Assembly: GCA_037388825.1 (NCBI GenBank) | Contig: JARRJV010000005.1 | Coordinates: 1 to 32,995, forward strand | Source: Acidiferrobacteraceae bacterium | GTDB taxonomy: Bacteria > Pseudomonadota > Gammaproteobacteria > Acidiferrobacterales > JAJDNE01 | DNA length: 32,995 nucleotides | Reading direction: 5' to 3' | Shown here: positions 1 through 6,911 of the stretch, piece after piece | Layout: each line of letters begins with the position of its first letter | Position numbering within the stretch: position 1 is the stretch's first letter | Translations under genes and position numbers: made by a program | The notes under the pieces: generated by a model | Told to the model about the DNA's origin: nothing | What the model saw: the letters and a program-made list of their open reading frames with translations, nothing else | Database searches by the model: none

Positions 1-75
1 GCCTCGATCGCCCACCACGACCTTGTTCACGAGGACCCGCGCTTTCCACCGCGCTCGCGATTTGTTATTGAGTAA
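1..75 (+). CDS. 3' end of an unidentified upstream gene (partial)
   Basis: The first reading frame is open from the window edge to a TAA at 73-75 and encodes 24 residues ending RSRFVIE. Only 5 bases separate this stop from the ATG of the next gene, a spacing typical of an operon, which supports a real C-terminus. The fragment is too short to identify, and a chance open frame in GC-rich DNA is possible. Confidence 0.35.
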   Translation, partial: ASIAHHDLVHEDPRFPPRSRFVIE

Positions 76-80
76 TCGCT

Positions 81-1871
81 ATGGCGCAGGAAACCCACAC
101 AGTCGCCGCGCCGCAGCTTACCGTGCGCGCCATCGTTACCGGCATGGTGCTCGGCGCGCTGCTCACGCCGTGCAATGTCTACAGCGGGCTCAAGATCGGC
201 TGGTCGTTCAACATGTCCATCGCCGCGGCCCTGCTGTCCTTCGCCTTCTGGAAGGCGGCGTCACCGCTGTTCGGCGCGCGGCCGTGGAACCTGCTGGAGA
301 ACAATCTCAACCAGACGGCGGCCTCGGCCTCGGCGTCCATCATCTCCGCCGGCCTGGTGGCACCGATCCCGGCGTTGACCCTGCTTACCGGCCGGCAGTT
401 CACCTTTGGTGTGCTGGTGGTGTGGGTGTTCGTGGTCAGCTTCCTCGGGGTCATCGTTGCCCTGGGTCTGCGGCGGCAAATGCTGGTGCGCGAGAAGCTT
501 CCCTTTCCCGCCGGCATCGCCACCGCCGAAACCCTGCGCGAGATCTATGCCCGCGGCAGCGAGGCCCTGCGCCGGGTGCAGGTGTTGCTTTCCGCCGGTG
601 TGGTGGCGGCGGCGCTCAAGCTGTTCAGTGAATTCATCAGCACCATTCCGCAACTGAAGACCGCGTTCGCGTTCGCGGCGCCCGCGGGCCTGAAGGCCAA
701 GGGGATCACAACGATTTCCGCAACGAACCTGGGCTGGGTGCTGGACCCTTCCTTATTAATGGTCGGCTTCGGCGCCATCATCGGCATTCGTGCCGGGGTC
801 TCCCTGCTGCTGGGTGCGGTCATTGCCTGGGGCGTGCTTGGCCCGTACGCCCTGGACCACGGCTGGGCCGAGGCCGGTGCATCGGGTGCCTACTGGTTTG
901 GCCCCATGGTGAAGTGGTTGCTGTGGCCCGGCGTCGCCATGATGGTGATGGCATCGCTGACCGCGTTCGTGCTCGCGCTCTATCTTGCCGTCAAGACCCG
1001 CCACCTCAGCGCCGAGACCGACGGCGAAACCGAATCGCCGGCGGTGCAGGTACCGGTGCGCTGGTTCGCGATCGGGCTGGCACTGGCAACGGTGATGGCG
1101 ATCATCGCCCAGGCGGCAATCTTCGGCATTGGCTGGTTTACGGGCCTGCTCGCGGTGGCCTTCAGTTTTGTGCTCGCCATCGTCGCCGCGCGCGTGTCGG
1201 GCGAGACCGGCATCACCCCCATCGGCGCCATGGGCAAGATCACCCAGCTGTCCTTCGCCGCGATCTCGCCCGGCAATGTGACCACGAACCTGATGTCGGC
1301 CAATGTCACCGGCGGGGCCGCCGGCCAGTGCGCGGACATGATGCACGACTTCAAAACCGGCAAGCTGATCGGCGCCGCACCGCGCCTGCAGGCCGTTGCC
1401 CAGGTTTTTGGCGTATTAACCGGTAGTTTGGTTGGGGTGGGTGCTTACTTACTATTGATCCCGCACCCGCAGACCATGCTGATTACGCCCGAATGGCCGG
1501 CGCCCGCGGTGGCGACGTGGAAGGCCGTGGCCGAGGTGCTGCGCGGAGGCTTCGGCGACCTGCCCCCGGGGGCCGGACCGGCGATCCTGGTCGCGGCCGT
1601 GGTGGGCATGGGCCTGGCCTATGCCAATCATCGATTGCCGCCGCGCTGGCACCACTTCGTACCCAGCCCCTCGGCCATGGGCCTGGCCTTCGTCATCCCG
1701 GCGTGGAATTCCGTATCGATGTTTGTCGGTGCGCTGATCGCCTGGCTGCTGCTGCGTTTTCGCGAGGACTGGGCGGACCGATTCCTCATCGCCGGTGCCG
1801 CCGGGCTGGTCGCCGGCGTAAGCCTGGCCGGCGTCGCGGCCGCCATGTCGCGCCTGTTCGGCGCGCACTGA
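81..1871 (+). CDS. OPT family oligopeptide transporter
   Basis: This 596-residue protein is almost entirely hydrophobic, with about 14-16 predicted membrane segments, and belongs to the OPT (oligopeptide transporter) superfamily, whose bacterial members are usually 570-700 residues. The family's N-terminal signature is visible near residues 30-55 (PCNVYSGLKIGWSFNMS). The central conserved loop is around residues 370-420 (SGETGITPIGAMGKITQL, then a Gly/Asn-rich stretch before the next helices). Members import small peptides or metal-ligand complexes across the inner membrane, probably driven by protons; the substrate cannot be read from sequence. The ATG at 81 has only a weak GAG ribosome site at 70-72, and translation may be coupled to the open frame ending at 75. 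It converges on the alkylation-repair gene with three bases between the stop codons. Confidence 0.9.
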   Translation: MAQETHTVAAPQLTVRAIVTGMVLGALLTPCNVYSGLKIGWSFNMSIAAALLSFAFWKAASPLFGARPWNLLENNLNQTAASASASIISAGLVAPIPALTLLTGRQFTFGVLVVWVFVVSFLGVIVALGLRRQMLVREKLPFPAGIATAETLREIYARGSEALRRVQVLLSAGVVAAALKLFSEFISTIPQLKTAFAFAAPAGLKAKGITTISATNLGWVLDPSLLMVGFGAIIGIRAGVSLLLGAVIAWGVLGPYALDHGWAEAGASGAYWFGPMVKWLLWPGVAMMVMASLTAFVLALYLAVKTRHLSAETDGETESPAVQVPVRWFAIGLALATVMAIIAQAAIFGIGWFTGLLAVAFSFVLAIVAARVSGETGITPIGAMGKITQLSFAAISPGNVTTNLMSANVTGGAAGQCADMMHDFKTGKLIGAAPRLQAVAQVFGVLTGSLVGVGAYLLLIPHPQTMLITPEWPAPAVATWKAVAEVLRGGFGDLPPGAGPAILVAAVVGMGLAYANHRLPPRWHHFVPSPSAMGLAFVIPAWNSVSMFVGALIAWLLLRFREDWADRFLIAGAAGLVAGVSLAGVAAAMSRLFGAH

Positions 1872-1874
1872 GCA

Positions 1875-2549
1875 TCAGGACTTCAGTCGCGTCCGCGTCG
1901 CGGGATTTTGCAATTCACGCAGGGCGTCGCTGGCGATCCATCTTGCCGTGGGCGAGTCGAGTTTCTGTATCGCCCTGGCCTCGGCGATGGCGAGACGGTT
2001 GAGATGTTTGTTGCGCTTGCCGATCGACCGCAGCGCCCAGTTCACCGCCTTCTTCACGAAGTTGCGTTCGTCCGTGGCCTCGCGCCGGATCAGGGGAAAG
2101 AATTCGACGAAGGCATCGTCGCTTGCGGTTTTGTTCGCCACCAGGCAGGCCATCATGGCGAAACCGGCGCGTTTGACGAACTCCGGTTTCTTCCCGCTCC
2201 ATGTCTTCGCCTTGTCCCAGGCCCAGGGCGTGTACCGGAACAGGTTCATGCAACACTGGTCGCACACGTCCCAGGAATCGAAATCTCTTGCCCAGCGCTC
2301 CATCTGGGTCTTTGTGACCTTGTCGACATCGTCGACCATGCTCGCGAGGATGCGTGCCTCATGGTAGCCGCTGTCCCACAACGCCAGGGCAAGTTCGTGA
2401 TCCGTGCCGACTTCCTTCGCCAGGGCGCGCAGTACGGGGATGCGAATGCCGAAGGTCCTTGCGGGATTGATGCCGAAGCGTGCCATGCCGGCGACGTTGG
2501 CCGGGTTGGAAAGCTTGCGCAGTCGTTGCAGAAGCTGCTTTGCGTCCAT
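1875..2549 (-). CDS. AlkD-like DNA alkylation repair protein
   Basis: A 224-residue, all-helical protein of the DNA alkylation repair (AlkD, HEAT-like repeat) family. These glycosylases excise positively charged N3- and N7-alkylpurines without flipping the base. Repeated amphipathic helices run through the whole length. The motif SWDVCD at residues 92-97 supplies Trp93 and Asp97, four residues apart like the catalytic Trp/Asp pair of Bacillus AlkD; Arg127 (VKRAG) may be the accompanying arginine. The open frame extends far upstream inside the nitrilase gene, so the start was set at the ATG at 2547-2549, which begins the conserved N-terminal helix. It lies 32 bases after the nitrilase stop on the same strand and is probably cotranscribed. 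The family is confident; the exact lesion specificity is not visible. Confidence 0.85.
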   Translation of the reverse strand: MDAKQLLQRLRKLSNPANVAGMARFGINPARTFGIRIPVLRALAKEVGTDHELALALWDSGYHEARILASMVDDVDKVTKTQMERWARDFDSWDVCDQCCMNLFRYTPWAWDKAKTWSGKKPEFVKRAGFAMMACLVANKTASDDAFVEFFPLIRREATDERNFVKKAVNWALRSIGKRNKHLNRLAIAEARAIQKLDSPTARWIASDALRELQNPATRTRLKS

Positions 2550-2581
2550 GATCGCGCGGAGGTCAGCGCTGCGGGCTGCCC

Positions 2582-3520
2582 CTATCGCTTGAACTTCACC
2601 GGGCTTTGCGGCTCCGCGTTGACGTGTAACTGGAAGATATCGGGACGCGCGTAGTGGCCGGTGATGTCGAGCGCGCGTTTTGCCGCCGCGGCGCGCTTGT
2701 GGTCCACCTCCGCGTACAGGATTCCCTTTTGTTCCCGCATCGGCCCCTCGACGATGGCGCCGCCGGGCGCGACCACGGTGGAATCGCCGGGGTTCACCCA
2801 TTCCGCCGGGTCCGGGTACAGATCCTTCTTGCCGGGGAAATCCTCGGGCAGATCGCTGGCCTCGATGGCGACGCCGCTGCTGATCACCCAGCAACGACCT
2901 TCGCGCGCGATGTGTTGCATGGTGCCGATCCAGCCGTCGCCGGCGTCGTAGGTCGGCGCGATATAGATTTCCACGCCTTGTGCGTACAGCGCGTAGCGCG
3001 CCAGGGGCATGTAGTTCTCCCAACAGATGAGGGTGCCGATTCGTCCCACCGGGGTATCGATGGCCTTCAGGCCGGAGGCGTCACCAAAGCCCCAGACCAT
3101 GCGTTCGGGGTTGGTGGGCATGAGCTTGCGGTGACGATTGAGCAGCTCGCCGTCCGCGCCGATGGTGACGGCCGTGTTGTACAGGGTCGCGCGGCTCATC
3201 CGGCTGTCCCGTTCGTGCATGCCACAGACGATGGTCACGCCGTGCTGTTTTGCCGCTGCGAGCAAGGGCTTGAGGTCGTCGCTGTCGACATCGACCGCAC
3301 TGTCCAGCAGGCGCGCGTGGATCTGTTCGTTCAGTGACCAGTCGCCGCCGGGGCGCAGGCGCCAGATCCAGGCCGGGTAGCCGGGGATGAAGGCCTCGGG
3401 GAAGATGACCAGCTCCGCGCCCTGGCCGGCCGCTTGCGCCACCAGGGCCACGGCCTTTTCGATCGTGGCGAGCTTGTCGAGGTAGACGGGTGCTTCCTGG
3501 ACGACGGCGATTCTGGACAT
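2582..3520 (-). CDS. nitrilase (carbon-nitrogen hydrolase)
   Basis: A 312-residue cytoplasmic enzyme of the nitrilase branch of the carbon-nitrogen hydrolase superfamily, which converts nitriles to carboxylic acids and ammonia. The catalytic triad is visible: Glu42 in FPEAFIPGYP, Lys132 in HRKLMPTNPER and Cys166 in LICWENYMPLAR. The CWEN context and the HRKLMPT block are typical of true nitrilases rather than amidases, and the length fits. The ATG at 3518-3520 follows an AAAGG ribosome site about 7 bases upstream, better than the longer in-frame start at 3574, which would sit inside the barrel gene. It follows the barrel gene by 13 bases and precedes the AlkD-like gene by 32. Substrate (aliphatic or aromatic) cannot be decided by reading. 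Confidence 0.92.
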   Translation of the reverse strand: MSRIAVVQEAPVYLDKLATIEKAVALVAQAAGQGAELVIFPEAFIPGYPAWIWRLRPGGDWSLNEQIHARLLDSAVDVDSDDLKPLLAAAKQHGVTIVCGMHERDSRMSRATLYNTAVTIGADGELLNRHRKLMPTNPERMVWGFGDASGLKAIDTPVGRIGTLICWENYMPLARYALYAQGVEIYIAPTYDAGDGWIGTMQHIAREGRCWVISSGVAIEASDLPEDFPGKKDLYPDPAEWVNPGDSTVVAPGGAIVEGPMREQKGILYAEVDHKRAAAAKRALDITGHYARPDIFQLHVNAEPQSPVKFKR

Positions 3521-3533
3521 GGTGGTACCTTTG

Positions 3534-4091
3534 TTATCTGTAGCGGATCCAGCTGAGGGTGATCTTGTTGGCATTCACGCCCTGGAGCCCGGTGTATGCC
3601 TGCCACTCGAGACGAATGCCATCGCCGGGACCGATGTGGGACTGGATTCCGAGCCCATAGGTCCAGCCCAGACCCTTCTCGATACTGTTGGAGAAGAATT
3701 GCGAACCGAGCCAGTTCCCCACGGCCCACCCCTGCCCGCCGAGGCGCCCGTAGAAGTCGACGTCTTCGCTGGAATTGAATTTGTACAGGAGACTCAACTC
3801 GAAGGTGGTAAACGCCTGCGTGGATGTCCCGCCGGTGCGGGGAAAGTACTGAAAGTCGACCGCGACCTCGGCCACCGCGGGCGTGCGCGGGCTGAACTGC
3901 CCGCCCGCCGCGAGATCGATATTCCAGCCGGTACCGTTTGAGGATCGATCGATGCGGGCCACGCCCACCCCAATTCGGGAATAGGGGTCATCCGAGGCCG
4001 CCGCGGGCAGCGCCAGCAGGCATGCCAGCAGGCCCGCTGCGAGCCCCGCCAGATGCCGGCCGGCCCCGGGAACCCCATATGATCGGGACAT
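3534..4091 (-). CDS. predicted outer-membrane beta-barrel protein
   Basis: A 185-residue exported protein. Residues 1-33 form a signal peptide, with a hydrophobic core rich in Ala and Leu (LAGLAAGLLACLLALP) and likely cleavage near AAS-D. The mature part alternates hydrophobic and polar residues in strands punctuated by turns (for example AVAEVAVDFQYFP and FTTFELSLLYKF), as in small eight-stranded barrels of the OmpW/OmpA-like or acyloxyacyl hydrolase-like type. The last strand (KITLSWIRYR) ends in Arg rather than the usual terminal Phe or Trp. The ATG at 4089-4091 has a GGGAG site about 11 bases upstream. A TATAAT box lies 60-70 bases upstream on this strand, so this may be the first gene of the barrel-nitrilase-AlkD unit. 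No specific family was recognised. Confidence 0.65.
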   Translation of the reverse strand: MSRSYGVPGAGRHLAGLAAGLLACLLALPAAASDDPYSRIGVGVARIDRSSNGTGWNIDLAAGGQFSPRTPAVAEVAVDFQYFPRTGGTSTQAFTTFELSLLYKFNSSEDVDFYGRLGGQGWAVGNWLGSQFFSNSIEKGLGWTYGLGIQSHIGPGDGIRLEWQAYTGLQGVNANKITLSWIRYR

Positions 4092-4153
4092 GGGCTGATC
4101 TCTCCCTTACCCCAATTCCGCCGGGAAAATTGCCGCAACGCCTGGGGCGAACG

Positions 4154-4159
4154 ATTATA
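4154..4159 (-). promoter_or_regulatory. candidate -10 box for the barrel-nitrilase-alkD operon
   Basis: The minus strand reads TATAAT here, a perfect sigma-70 -10 hexamer, about 60 bases upstream of the barrel gene's ATG. The matching -35 region is weak (GGTACA at 16-base spacing), so this is a candidate only. The rest of the 148-base gap between the barrel and DUF4402 genes shows no strong hairpin or other signal. Confidence 0.35.
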
Positions 4160-4239
4160 AAGTGTGTGTGAAGAGTGTACCGGGCGGGTTTCATGCCGTC
4201 CATGAAGCGTAACTTGACGCACGACAGGAACGGGGATGA

Positions 4240-4764
4240 CTAATTGTAGTGCACGGAGATATTCACCAGTCCCATGTACGGGCCCTCAGGCTGGTTGGCC
4301 TGGACGTGTAGGGTAGCCCCCATATTCAGGCGCCGCCTTCCCGTGGCATCAAAAGTACTGACGCTCCCGCTGGAGATTCGGAAACGGTCGACCCGCATCT
4401 TGTGTCCCTGGGAATCGTTGACCCAGAGTACCGCGGGGGCAGAAATGGAGAAACCCGCTCTAGGCATGCCGAACACGAGAAAATCAGCTGGGCTCGACGT
4501 GGCCCCGGCCTGGACCGTCACCCCGCCGCTGGCGCGGCGGTTTCCGTCCGGGTCCAAAACGAGCGCACCCGGCCGGGCGCCCGTGCTGAGACTGCCGAAG
4601 GCGAGATTCGATCGGACCTGGACAGACAGATTGCTGAGAATCGTAGCGGTCACGCGTACACTGGCGACAACGCTATCAGCGTGGGCGAATACCGGCGCAA
4701 CGACCACCGAAATCGCCATTCCTAACAACACCCCGGCGGTCGCCGGGCGTAGAAATCCTTTCAT
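4240..4764 (-). CDS. secreted DUF4402 domain protein
   Basis: A 174-residue exported protein. A signal peptide spans residues 1 to about 29 (hydrophobic core AGVLLGMAISVVVAPVFA, cleavage near AHA-D). The mature part shows the DUF4402 pattern: an initial strand with repeated Val/Ala/Thr (VVASVRVTATILS), then LAFGSLSTGA, a Gly/Asp turn (LDPDGNRRASGGV) and a C-terminal strand ending in VNISVHYN. The family is a small beta-sandwich found on or outside the cell in Gram-negative bacteria, often one of several paralogues; its function is unknown. Two ATGs compete. The one at 4762-4764 leaves room for a weak GGGTG ribosome site, while that at 4774-4776 lies only 4 bases from the AAGAAACAATAT motif. 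The gene is divergent from the HTH-receiver regulator, which is the obvious candidate to control it. Confidence 0.8.
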   Translation of the reverse strand: MKGFLRPATAGVLLGMAISVVVAPVFAHADSVVASVRVTATILSNLSVQVRSNLAFGSLSTGARPGALVLDPDGNRRASGGVTVQAGATSSPADFLVFGMPRAGFSISAPAVLWVNDSQGHKMRVDRFRISSGSVSTFDATGRRRLNMGATLHVQANQPEGPYMGLVNISVHYN

Positions 4765-4780
4765 CGGCGCACCCATCTAT

Positions 4781-4909
4781 ATATTGTTTCTTCCCATAGC
4801 CGAAATAGGCGGCGAAGTCAGCAAAAACGGAAATAATGAATTTAATGATAGATTCCTCAGCCGGCTAGTCAATTTTGGGAATATTGCAAAATATATTAAG
4901 AAACAATAT
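4781..4909. repeat. 12-bp perfect inverted motif pair in the divergent AT-rich spacer
   Basis: AAGAAACAATAT reads on the minus strand at 4792-4781, just upstream of the DUF4402 gene, and on the plus strand at 4898-4909, upstream of the regulator gene. Each copy therefore faces its own gene in the same orientation. The plus-strand copy overlaps the -10 hexamer of the candidate regulator promoter. The stretch from about 4777 to 4990 is far richer in A+T than its surroundings. The pair could be operators of the adjacent regulator or terminal repeats of a small (129 bp) inserted element. Confidence 0.5.
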
Positions 4910-4912
4910 GTT
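4884..4912 (+). promoter_or_regulatory. candidate sigma-70 promoter of the HTH-receiver regulator
   Basis: TTGCAA at 4884-4889 and TATGTT at 4907-4912 are separated by 17 bases, a good sigma-70 match, and lie about 115 bases upstream of the GTG start. The AAGAAACAATAT motif at 4898-4909 covers the spacer end and most of the -10 box, where a bound regulator would block RNA polymerase, so autoregulation is plausible. Confidence 0.45.
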
Positions 4913-5025
4913 ATGGTTTGTCGCTTCCGTGCATACGTTGCATTTTTCAACAGGATTCTGGCCCGATCGATGCATTACTACTCCACAACAGGCCCATCTG
5001 TGCAGGAAACAGGAAGGTTAGTCAC

Positions 5026-5661
5026 GTGAAACAGAAAGACAAAAGGAAACGTCTGACCAGTGAGGCGATGTACACCTCGGTGGAGGCAGCGAAGCTGCTG
5101 GGCGTCACCCCGCGCACCATCCAGATCTGGGCCGACAACGGCATCCTGTCCGCGCGCAAGACTTCGGGCGGGCACCGCCGCTTTCCCGAGAGTGTGCTGG
5201 AGGCCTTTCTCGAGGAACTGGAAGAGAAATCCGGTACCGGCAAGAAAAACCATGCGCCCCGACCGGCGGTACGCTATCGCGTGCTCGTCGCCGAGGACGA
5301 TGCCTTTCTCAGCTCGTACTACGAAGAGGCCATGAAGAGCTGGGACCTGCCCCTGGACATCCGTGTCGCCAAGGACGGGTACGAGGCACTGATCTGTTTC
5401 GGAATCGAATCCCCCGATCTGCTGATCGCTGATTTGAGAATGCCGCGGATGGATGGCTTCTATATGATCAAGGCCATTATCGACTCGGGGCATTCCCCCG
5501 ACACCGACATCGTTGTGGTCACCGGGCTGACCCAGGAAGAAGTGGATGAAAACGGGGGACTGCCCGATCGCGTCACCCTGCTTCACAAACCGGTTCCCTT
5601 CCAGAAGCTCCACGATTTTATCGACGAAAAGATCCGCCAGAGACAGCGGGCCACGGCCTGA
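5026..5661 (+). CDS. DNA-binding response regulator: MerR/excisionase-type HTH fused to receiver domain
   Basis: A 211-residue protein with two parts. Residues 16-62 form a MerR/excisionase-like winged helix-turn-helix: YTSVEAAKLLGVTPRTIQIW, then the wing NGILSARKTSGGHRRF. Residues 84-205 form a CheY-like receiver with the acidic pair Asp91/Asp92, phospho-acceptor Asp136 (LLIADLRMP), Thr166 and the conserved Lys188 (LLHKPVP). All phosphorylation residues are present, so it should be switched by a histidine kinase or small phosphodonor. No kinase gene is adjacent. GTG at 5026 was chosen because AGGAAGG lies 8 bases upstream (5011-5017); the ATG at 4918 would lie almost on top of the -10 box. 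An N-terminal DNA-binding domain before the receiver is the reverse of OmpR- or NarL-type regulators. Divergence from the DUF4402 gene suggests a local target. Confidence 0.9.
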   Translation: MKQKDKRKRLTSEAMYTSVEAAKLLGVTPRTIQIWADNGILSARKTSGGHRRFPESVLEAFLEELEEKSGTGKKNHAPRPAVRYRVLVAEDDAFLSSYYEEAMKSWDLPLDIRVAKDGYEALICFGIESPDLLIADLRMPRMDGFYMIKAIIDSGHSPDTDIVVVTGLTQEEVDENGGLPDRVTLLHKPVPFQKLHDFIDEKIRQRQRATA

Positions 5662-5686
5662 CCCCCGTCCTCCGGTGCGATGCGCT

Positions 5687-5702
5687 GGCCCGCGTCCGGG
5701 CC
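5687..5702. terminator. GC hairpin between convergent genes
   Basis: GGCCCG-CGTC-CGGGCC forms a perfect 6-bp stem with a 4-base loop in the 108-base gap between the regulator (plus) and the M42 peptidase (minus). No T-run follows on either strand, so its role as a terminator is uncertain. Nothing else was seen in this gap. Confidence 0.25.
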
Positions 5703-5769
5703 CTCTCCAATGATTGTGTGATGCGGAGTTCCCGTAGGGCCCAGCTCTGTTGCGGTGCCCGCCAGGGAA

Positions 5770-6900
5770 TCAGGGCTGCGTGGGGAAGCCGGCGCGCGGA
5801 CCCAGTTCTTCCCGGTCGCGCGGGTACAGCGAGGCACTCTGCAGATATACGGTGAGCAGACGCACCAGGGATTCAAGCGAGTGAATGTGGATGCGCTCAT
5901 AGCCGTGGGACGCATCGATCCCGAAAGCGACCAGGGCCGTGCGCACATCGTTGCCTGCCTCTACCGCGGCGGCGCTGTCGGAACGATAGTAGCGGAACAC
6001 GTCGCGCTGGTACGGGATCTCGAATTCCTGGCACAAGTGAATCATGCGCCGGGTGAGATGGTAATCGAAGGGACCGGTCTGGTCCGCCATGGCCACGGTC
6101 ACCCCGTATTCCCTGGAATTCTGGCCCGGCGCGGTGGTGCCATTGTCCACCGTCACCATCTCCGCCACGTCCTGATGCAGGGCGGCGGAGGCACCCGACC
6201 CGACCTCTTCGGAAATGGTAAACAGCAAGTGGCAGTCCACCGGTAATACAAGCTTGGCATCCCGAATCGCCTTGGCGGCGGCGAACACCACGGCGGCCCC
6301 GGCCTTGTCGTCCAGGTGACGGGAATTGATGAATCCGTTGTCGTTGAATTCCGGATTGGTGTCGATGGCGACGATATCGCCCACGTGCACGCCCAGGGCG
6401 AGCAGGTCCTCGAGCCGTTCGCTCCGTTCGTCTATGCGCACCTCCAGGTTGTCCCACGCCGAGGGCTGCTTGTCGATTCCGGCAGCGTAGGTATGGCCCG
6501 AGGCCTTCAGCGGAAGAATGGTTCCGCGATAGGGGCGCACATCGGTGAACAGGGTGACACGCGCGCCTTCGGCAAAGCGCGCATTCCAGTGACCGATGGG
6601 GACGATCTCCACCCGGCCATTGGGCTTGAGCGACTTGACCATGGCACCGAGGGTATCGATGTGGGCGACGATGGCGCGGTCGGGACTGGAGTGGGTTCCT
6701 TCAATCGTCGCGCGGATGGCGCCGCGGCGCGTGACTTCGTACGGGATGCCGAGCTGCTCCAGCTCCTCACAGGCCAGGTGCACGATGCGGTCCGTGTATC
6801 CGGTAGGACTGGGGGTCGCAAGCATGCGCTTGAGGACACCGGTCATGTATTCGGTGTCGACGGGCAGAAGCTTCATCGTGGTTCGGGTCGTATCATCCAC
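5770..6900 (-). CDS. M42-family metallopeptidase of the NAGGN osmolyte locus
   Basis: A 376-residue predicted cytoplasmic aminopeptidase of the M42 (glutamyl aminopeptidase/FrvX-like) family, the branch regularly encoded with N-acetylglutaminylglutamine amide genes. The two-metal site is visible: His80 and Asp82 (AHIDTLG), Asp197/Asp198 (HLDDKAG), the catalytic Glu pair 231/232 (SEEVGSG), Asp252 (VDNGT) and a C-terminal His in ERIHIHSLESL. Its role in the pathway is not established; trimming or turnover of the dipeptide is a reasonable inference. The frame can start at GTG 6898-6900, 11 bases after the ngg stop with a GAGAA-like site, or at ATG 6874-6876, which matches the usual family start a little better. 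It is the last gene of the marR-asnO-ngg-peptidase operon. Confidence 0.9.
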   Translation of the reverse strand: MDDTTRTTMKLLPVDTEYMTGVLKRMLATPSPTGYTDRIVHLACEELEQLGIPYEVTRRGAIRATIEGTHSSPDRAIVAHIDTLGAMVKSLKPNGRVEIVPIGHWNARFAEGARVTLFTDVRPYRGTILPLKASGHTYAAGIDKQPSAWDNLEVRIDERSERLEDLLALGVHVGDIVAIDTNPEFNDNGFINSRHLDDKAGAAVVFAAAKAIRDAKLVLPVDCHLLFTISEEVGSGASAALHQDVAEMVTVDNGTTAPGQNSREYGVTVAMADQTGPFDYHLTRRMIHLCQEFEIPYQRDVFRYYRSDSAAAVEAGNDVRTALVAFGIDASHGYERIHIHSLESLVRLLTVYLQSASLYPRDREELGPRAGFPTQP

Positions 6901-6911
6901 TCGCGCAATTC

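Noticed and set aside
2549-3023. Long 5' extension of the AlkD-like frame into the nitrilase gene (possible fusion)
   Set aside because: The extension is a frame-shifted reading of nitrilase codons (Arg/Gly-rich); the conserved AlkD start and nitrilase stop both support two genes.
4918-5025. Upstream ATG start of the HTH-receiver gene at 4918
   Set aside because: It falls next to the -10 box of the candidate promoter and lacks a ribosome site, whereas GTG 5026 has AGGAAGG at ideal spacing.
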